NCBI GenBank assembly: GCA_947177085.1
Contig: CAMWTD010000129.1
Coordinates: 1-6,445 of the forward strand
Origin: an uncultured Desulfovibrio sp.
Lineage (GTDB): Bacteria; Desulfobacterota; Desulfovibrionia; Desulfovibrionales; Desulfovibrionaceae
Direction: 5' to 3'
DNA: 6,445 nt
The position numbers and the translations under genes are program-made. The notes below the pieces were generated by a model that worked only from the letters and a program-made list of their open reading frames with translations, ran no database searches and was not told the DNA's origin. Positions 5,990 to 6,445 of this stretch are shown here, in pieces; position 1 is the first letter of the stretch, and each line of letters starts with the position of its first letter.

Positions 5990-6445
5990 TCAGGCGCGCG
6001 GCTGCGCGGGCTTGCAGTCCTCTTCCATTTGCCGGCGGTTGATGGCCGCCTCCAGCTCACTGTCGGAATACCTGGCGAGGATGGCGTCCATGTCGGCGAG
6101 GATCTTTTTCCGCGCCGCCGCGTCGGAGGTCTGGAAGCGGTAATGCAGCGGGTTGAGGTAGTGGATGCCGTCATAGAAGGTATCCACGGTGAGCTCCCGC
6201 AGGAAAAGGCGCAGCTCCTCGATCTTTTCCCGTTCCGAAGCCTGGACGAACTGGCCTTCTTCCTGAAGTTTCGCCGCGCCCGTGCCTTCCGTCACCGTCA
6301 TGCCCGTGGAGACGATGCGCGCCGGCTTGAGCTGGTTGAACAGCGCGGCCGTCTCCCGGGCCGATTTTTCGCCCGCACCCTTGCCGCCCATGCCGATGAT
6401 GTAAAAGACGGTGTAGACGATGCCCGCGGCGTCAAGGCGCTTCAA
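5990..6445 (-). CDS. Radical SAM protein, C-terminal part (5' end beyond the window)
   Basis: The 151 residues visible are the C-terminal end of a radical SAM enzyme; the Fe-S cysteine motif would be upstream of the right edge. The fragment opens with a beta strand and a Gly-rich turn (YIIGMGGKGAGE, residues 15-26). A helix (ETAALFNQLKPARI) leads to a segment with VSTGMTVTEGTGAAKL, and then to EREKIEELRLFLREL and DGIHYLNPLHYRF. This order resembles the second half of the radical SAM barrel plus C-terminal helices in the COG1032/Elp3-like group annotated only as 'radical SAM protein', recalled from memory. The substrate is unknown. It is not YgiQ-like, so it is not a copy of the gene at 3751. 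It converges on slyX with 24 bases between stop codons. The leftmost in-frame TTG at the window edge is not taken as a start because the fold begins earlier. Confidence 0.8.
   Translation of the reverse strand: MKRLDAAGIVYTVFYIIGMGGKGAGEKSARETAALFNQLKPARIVSTGMTVTEGTGAAKLQEEGQFVQASEREKIEELRLFLRELTVDTFYDGIHYLNPLHYRFQTSDAAARKKILADMDAILARYSDSELEAAINRRQMEEDCKPAQPRA

Noticed and set aside
5976..5994. Inverted repeat CCTGA/TCAGG between the convergent slyX and radical SAM genes as a bidirectional terminator
   Set aside because: Only five base pairs with a nine-base loop and no T-run on either strand; it also overlaps the stop codon at 5990-5992.
4971..6143. A 390-codon plus-strand frame overlapping ygiQ, slyX and the convergent gene
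   Set aside because: It is a frame shadow running through three real genes with Arg/Pro/Ala-rich composition.
1..6445. CRISPR array, tRNA, insertion sequence, phage or defence genes
   Set aside because: No spaced direct repeats, cloverleaf-like segment, terminal inverted repeats with a transposase, or defence-type domains could be read on either strand.

Overview
The window is a dense, GC-rich stretch of bacterial chromosome. A lipopolysaccharide heptose gene points to a Gram-negative host. The chemoreceptor's long Ala/Glu/Lys-rich linker and the overall codon use suggest a Desulfovibrio-like sulfate reducer (Desulfovibrionaceae). That placement is inferred from memory of such genomes and was not tested.

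Left part, minus strand: a methyl-accepting chemotaxis protein gene (1-1882) runs off the left edge. Upstream of it lies the heptose epimerase gene hldD (2078-3049). The gap of about 195 bases between them holds a very good match to a sigma-28 (FliA-type) flagellar/chemotaxis promoter at 2019-2045 and, in the leader it would produce, a pair of mutually exclusive hairpins. The chemoreceptor is therefore probably transcribed apart from hldD, with the flagellar regulon.

Middle, divergent region (3050-3284): 235 bases separate hldD from a plus-strand gene set. Candidate sigma-70 promoters can be read in both directions. The plus-strand set is a small exported EF-hand protein (3285-3761), a YgiQ-family radical SAM protein (3751-5682, probable GTG start overlapping the EF-hand gene) and a SlyX-family small coiled-coil protein (5684-5965, one base after the ygiQ stop). 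The overlap and tight spacing suggest a co-transcribed group. A strong 12-bp GC hairpin just after the EF-hand stop codon either attenuates transcription into ygiQ or shows that the ygiQ start lies further downstream.

Right edge, minus strand: the C-terminal part of a second, different radical SAM protein (5990-6445) converges on slyX with a 24-base gap.

I see no mobile element, CRISPR array, tRNA, rRNA or phage gene, and no convincing new multi-gene system. The most useful observations are regulatory: the sigma-28 promoter, the switch-like leader hairpins, and the hairpin at the EF-hand/ygiQ junction.
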